The notes beneath the pieces are model-generated. The model did no database searches, was not told the DNA's origin, and saw only the letters and a program-made list of their open reading frames with translations. This document shows positions 13,651-14,983 of a stretch of DNA of 14,983 bases, in pieces. Within the stretch, counting starts at the first letter, position 1. Each line of letters opens with the position of its first letter. Source of the stretch: DATFAS01 sp035254305 (GTDB taxonomy: Bacteria; Bacillota; Bacilli; Aneurinibacillales; RAOX-1); NCBI GenBank assembly GCA_035254305.1, contig DATFAS010000076.1:1-14983 (forward strand), in the 5' to 3' direction. A program made the position numbers and the translations under genes.

Positions 13651-13679
13651 TTGTCACTTCATTAAATTTTTATAATAAT
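13651..13679 (+). promoter_or_regulatory. Candidate promoter of the 42-residue gene
   Basis: TTGTCA (13651-13656) and AATAAT (13674-13679) lie 17 bp apart, each one base off the SigA consensus. Immediately after, CATACACG (13680-13687) matches the SigE -10 pattern CATACAMT at seven of eight positions, with a poor -35, so sporulation control is an alternative. The 188 bases between the two small divergent genes (13569-13756) hold these promoters and nothing else recognised. Confidence 0.4.
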
Positions 13680-13756
13680 CATACACGCACTTTATATTTC
13701 CCTGCGAAAATTAAAGTATATAGATCTGTTTATCTTAGAAGGAGGTGTGAACCATT

Positions 13757-13885
13757 ATGCTTAAGACGTTCCTTACAATTGAGGAATCCAATCTTCATGA
13801 ATACTCCCTAGGGATTCGCTATATTATTAAAACCTACAAGCTTTTCGGAATACCTGTATATAAAAAAATGATCCCATGGGATTAA
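13757..13885 (+). CDS. Hypothetical 42-residue protein
   Basis: A 42-codon gene encoding MLKTFLTIEESNLHEYSLGI followed by a basic, aromatic-rich tail (RYIIKTYKLF, then GIPVYKKMIPWD). I do not recognise it. Evidence that it is a true gene: a near-perfect AGGAGGTG ribosome binding site 9 bases before the ATG, a plausible promoter, and a perfect 10-bp terminator stem starting 7 bases after the stop codon. The C-terminal half is cationic and amphipathic, so peripheral membrane binding is possible, but this is inference. Confidence 0.7.
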   Translation: MLKTFLTIEESNLHEYSLGIRYIIKTYKLFGIPVYKKMIPWD

Positions 13886-13891
13886 ATACAG

Positions 13892-13928
13892 AAAGGCACC
13901 CTTCTCATTGTTCCTTCTGGGTGCCTTT
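13892..13928. terminator. Bidirectional terminator between the 42-residue gene and pstS
   Basis: AAAGGCACCC (13892-13901) and GGGTGCCTTT (13919-13928) are perfectly complementary around a 17-base loop. Short T-rich stretches follow on both strands (TTTGTTCTGATT on plus, TTTCTGTATTT on minus), so it can end both convergent transcripts. Confidence 0.88.
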
Positions 13929-13937
13929 GTTCTGATT

Positions 13938-14858
13938 CTATTTATTTTTTACTGTTCCAGCTGCGTCACGTTCAACCTTCATTTCAGATACTGGAATATA
14001 ACCAGCTTTATTCACTACCTCTTTTTGGAATTTATCATTAAGAATATAATCTATGAAGGTTTTCGCAGCTCCTGTTGCTTCACCCTTCGTATACATATGC
14101 TCATAAGACCATACAGGATACTTATTAGATTCAACATTCGCTGCAGTTGGTTCTATTCCATCCAACTTCAATGCTTTAATGCTTGGATCAATATAGGAAA
14201 GAGCTAAATAACTAATCGCACCTGGAGTTTCAGATACAATTTTGCGTACTGTACCGGAAGAATCTTCAGTGATTCCTTGAGCTTCCTGATGTTTATCTAA
14301 AGCGAAGGTAAAGAATGTTGCACGAGTACCAGAGCTTGCTGGGCGGTTAACAATCGTAATCTTTTGGTCTTCTCCCCCAACATCTTTCCAGTTCGTTACC
14401 TTGCCAGTAAAGATATCGATTAATTGCTGCTTGGTTAAATTATCAGCTTTTGCATTTTTATTAACTACTGCTGCCATAGCAACAACGGCTACCTTATGAT
14501 CAGTTAATGACTTCGCATCAATTTCCTTCTTCTCTTCAGCAAAGATGTCGGAGTTACCAATTGTTGCCCCACCTGAAGCTACCTGTGACAACCCGGTACC
14601 ACTACCTCCACCTTGGACTTGAATGGTGGTTCCAGCATTTTCACTCATGAATGATTTAGCTGCTTGTTCAACAAGTGGTTGAAGTGCAGTAGAACCTACA
14701 GCTGTAACCGAGCCACCCTTACCAGCATCATCCTTAGGCTGTTCCGCTTGCTTAGGAGATTGTTCTGCTCCTTGCTGCTTGTTTCCTCCCCCACATCCTG
14801 TTAAAGCTGCACTTAGAAGAGTAACTGCCGCTACAGACATTAATGCGAACTTTTTCAC
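13938..14858 (-). CDS. pstS: Phosphate-binding lipoprotein PstS
   Basis: The extracytoplasmic substrate-binding lipoprotein of the high-affinity phosphate ABC transporter PstSCAB. At 306 residues it is normal for Gram-positive PstS. The signal peptide ends with lipobox LTGC (Cys22), followed by a Gln/Lys-rich linker (26-48). Phosphate-contact regions are GSTALQP (55-61), GGGSGTGLSQ (83-92), GNSDIF (101-106) and NRPASSGTRATFF (171-183). The start is GTG at 14858 with AGGGGG 9 bases upstream. No pstC, pstA or pstB follows: a terminator comes 10 bases after the stop codon, and the next genes are unrelated. PstS is therefore expressed as a single-gene unit and the permease genes must lie elsewhere. 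A PhoP-box-like array precedes the promoter. Confidence 0.96.
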   Translation of the reverse strand: MKKFALMSVAAVTLLSAALTGCGGGNKQQGAEQSPKQAEQPKDDAGKGGSVTAVGSTALQPLVEQAAKSFMSENAGTTIQVQGGGSGTGLSQVASGGATIGNSDIFAEEKKEIDAKSLTDHKVAVVAMAAVVNKNAKADNLTKQQLIDIFTGKVTNWKDVGGEDQKITIVNRPASSGTRATFFTFALDKHQEAQGITEDSSGTVRKIVSETPGAISYLALSYIDPSIKALKLDGIEPTAANVESNKYPVWSYEHMYTKGEATGAAKTFIDYILNDKFQKEVVNKAGYIPVSEMKVERDAAGTVKNK

Positions 14859-14914
14859 TTGGTAATCCCCCTATAATTTTCTTATTAATAGTATTTCGCT
14901 TCTTAACAATTTTG

Positions 14915-14978
14915 ATTATAAGAAATGGTTATTGAGCTACTATTAATAGAAGGTAAATAAATTGTAAATAAAATTGAA
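14915..14978 (-). promoter_or_regulatory. PhoP-dependent promoter of pstS
   Basis: On the minus strand, three 11-base units follow each other: TTCAATTTTAT, TTACAATTTAT and TTACCTTCTAT, then TAATAG. This is the 11-bp-phased TTnACA-like repeat pattern to which Bacillus PhoP binds. Downstream lies a perfect -10, TATAAT (14920-14915), without a consensus -35; the last repeat occupies the -35 position. The arrangement is that of a PhoP-activated, phosphate-starvation-induced promoter with a start near 14908. Confidence 0.65.
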
Positions 14979-14983
14979 GCGCT

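Overview
The window looks like chromosome of an aerobic, endospore-forming low-GC Gram-positive bacterium of the order Bacillales. The evidence is the combination of the acetylase route to diaminopimelate (DapH plus N-acetyl-DAP deacetylase), a Firmicute-type coproheme decarboxylase (HemQ/ChdC), a caa3 oxidase cluster ctaCDEF-ctaG with ctaM, a YhcN/YlaJ-type spore lipoprotein, strong AGGAGG ribosome binding sites, and matches to Bacillus-style GlnR/TnrA, CcpA and PhoP operators. I cannot name the genus or species. I see no insertion sequence, phage gene, tRNA, rRNA or CRISPR array.

Layout. (1) 1-1608: a single-gene glutamine synthetase unit (glnA, minus strand) with a good SigA promoter, a perfect GlnR/TnrA operator between promoter and ribosome binding site, a repeat-rich 3' UTR and an intrinsic terminator. 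(2) 1700-3690: dapH and the M20 deacetylase ykuR, plus strand, lysine/peptidoglycan precursor synthesis. (3) 3742-4598: hemQ, plus strand, last step of coproporphyrin-dependent heme b synthesis, ending in a bidirectional terminator. (4) 4602-6533: minus-strand operon of a split UxaA-family dehydratase (SAF-domain small subunit, catalytic large subunit) and an unrecognised 99-residue protein, behind a promoter overlapped by a near-consensus cre site. (5) 6601-6963: a small coiled-coil protein on the plus strand. (6) 7027-12546: minus-strand ctaC-ctaD-ctaE-ctaF, an intrinsic terminator, then the assembly genes ctaG and ctaM. (7) 12691-13359: a spore-type lipoprotein and a TGA-interrupted small membrane ORF. 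(8) 13395-13885: two divergent, very short genes (57 and 42 codons). (9) 13892-14978: pstS alone, minus strand, behind an 11-bp-phased PhoP-box-like array.

How the parts relate. HemQ supplies heme b, the precursor of the heme a used by CtaD and also the heme c attached to CtaC; ctaA and ctaB, which convert heme b to heme a, are not in the window. Regulation readable from the DNA covers nitrogen (GlnR/TnrA at glnA), carbon (CcpA at the UxaA operon) and phosphate (PhoP at pstS). Most of the window is conserved housekeeping sequence. The parts worth a second look are the Pro substitution at the glutamine-feedback Arg of GlnA, the split UxaA operon with its unknown third gene, the interrupted membrane ORF, the two tiny genes, the ctaF/ctaG terminator, and a pstS gene not followed by pstCAB.
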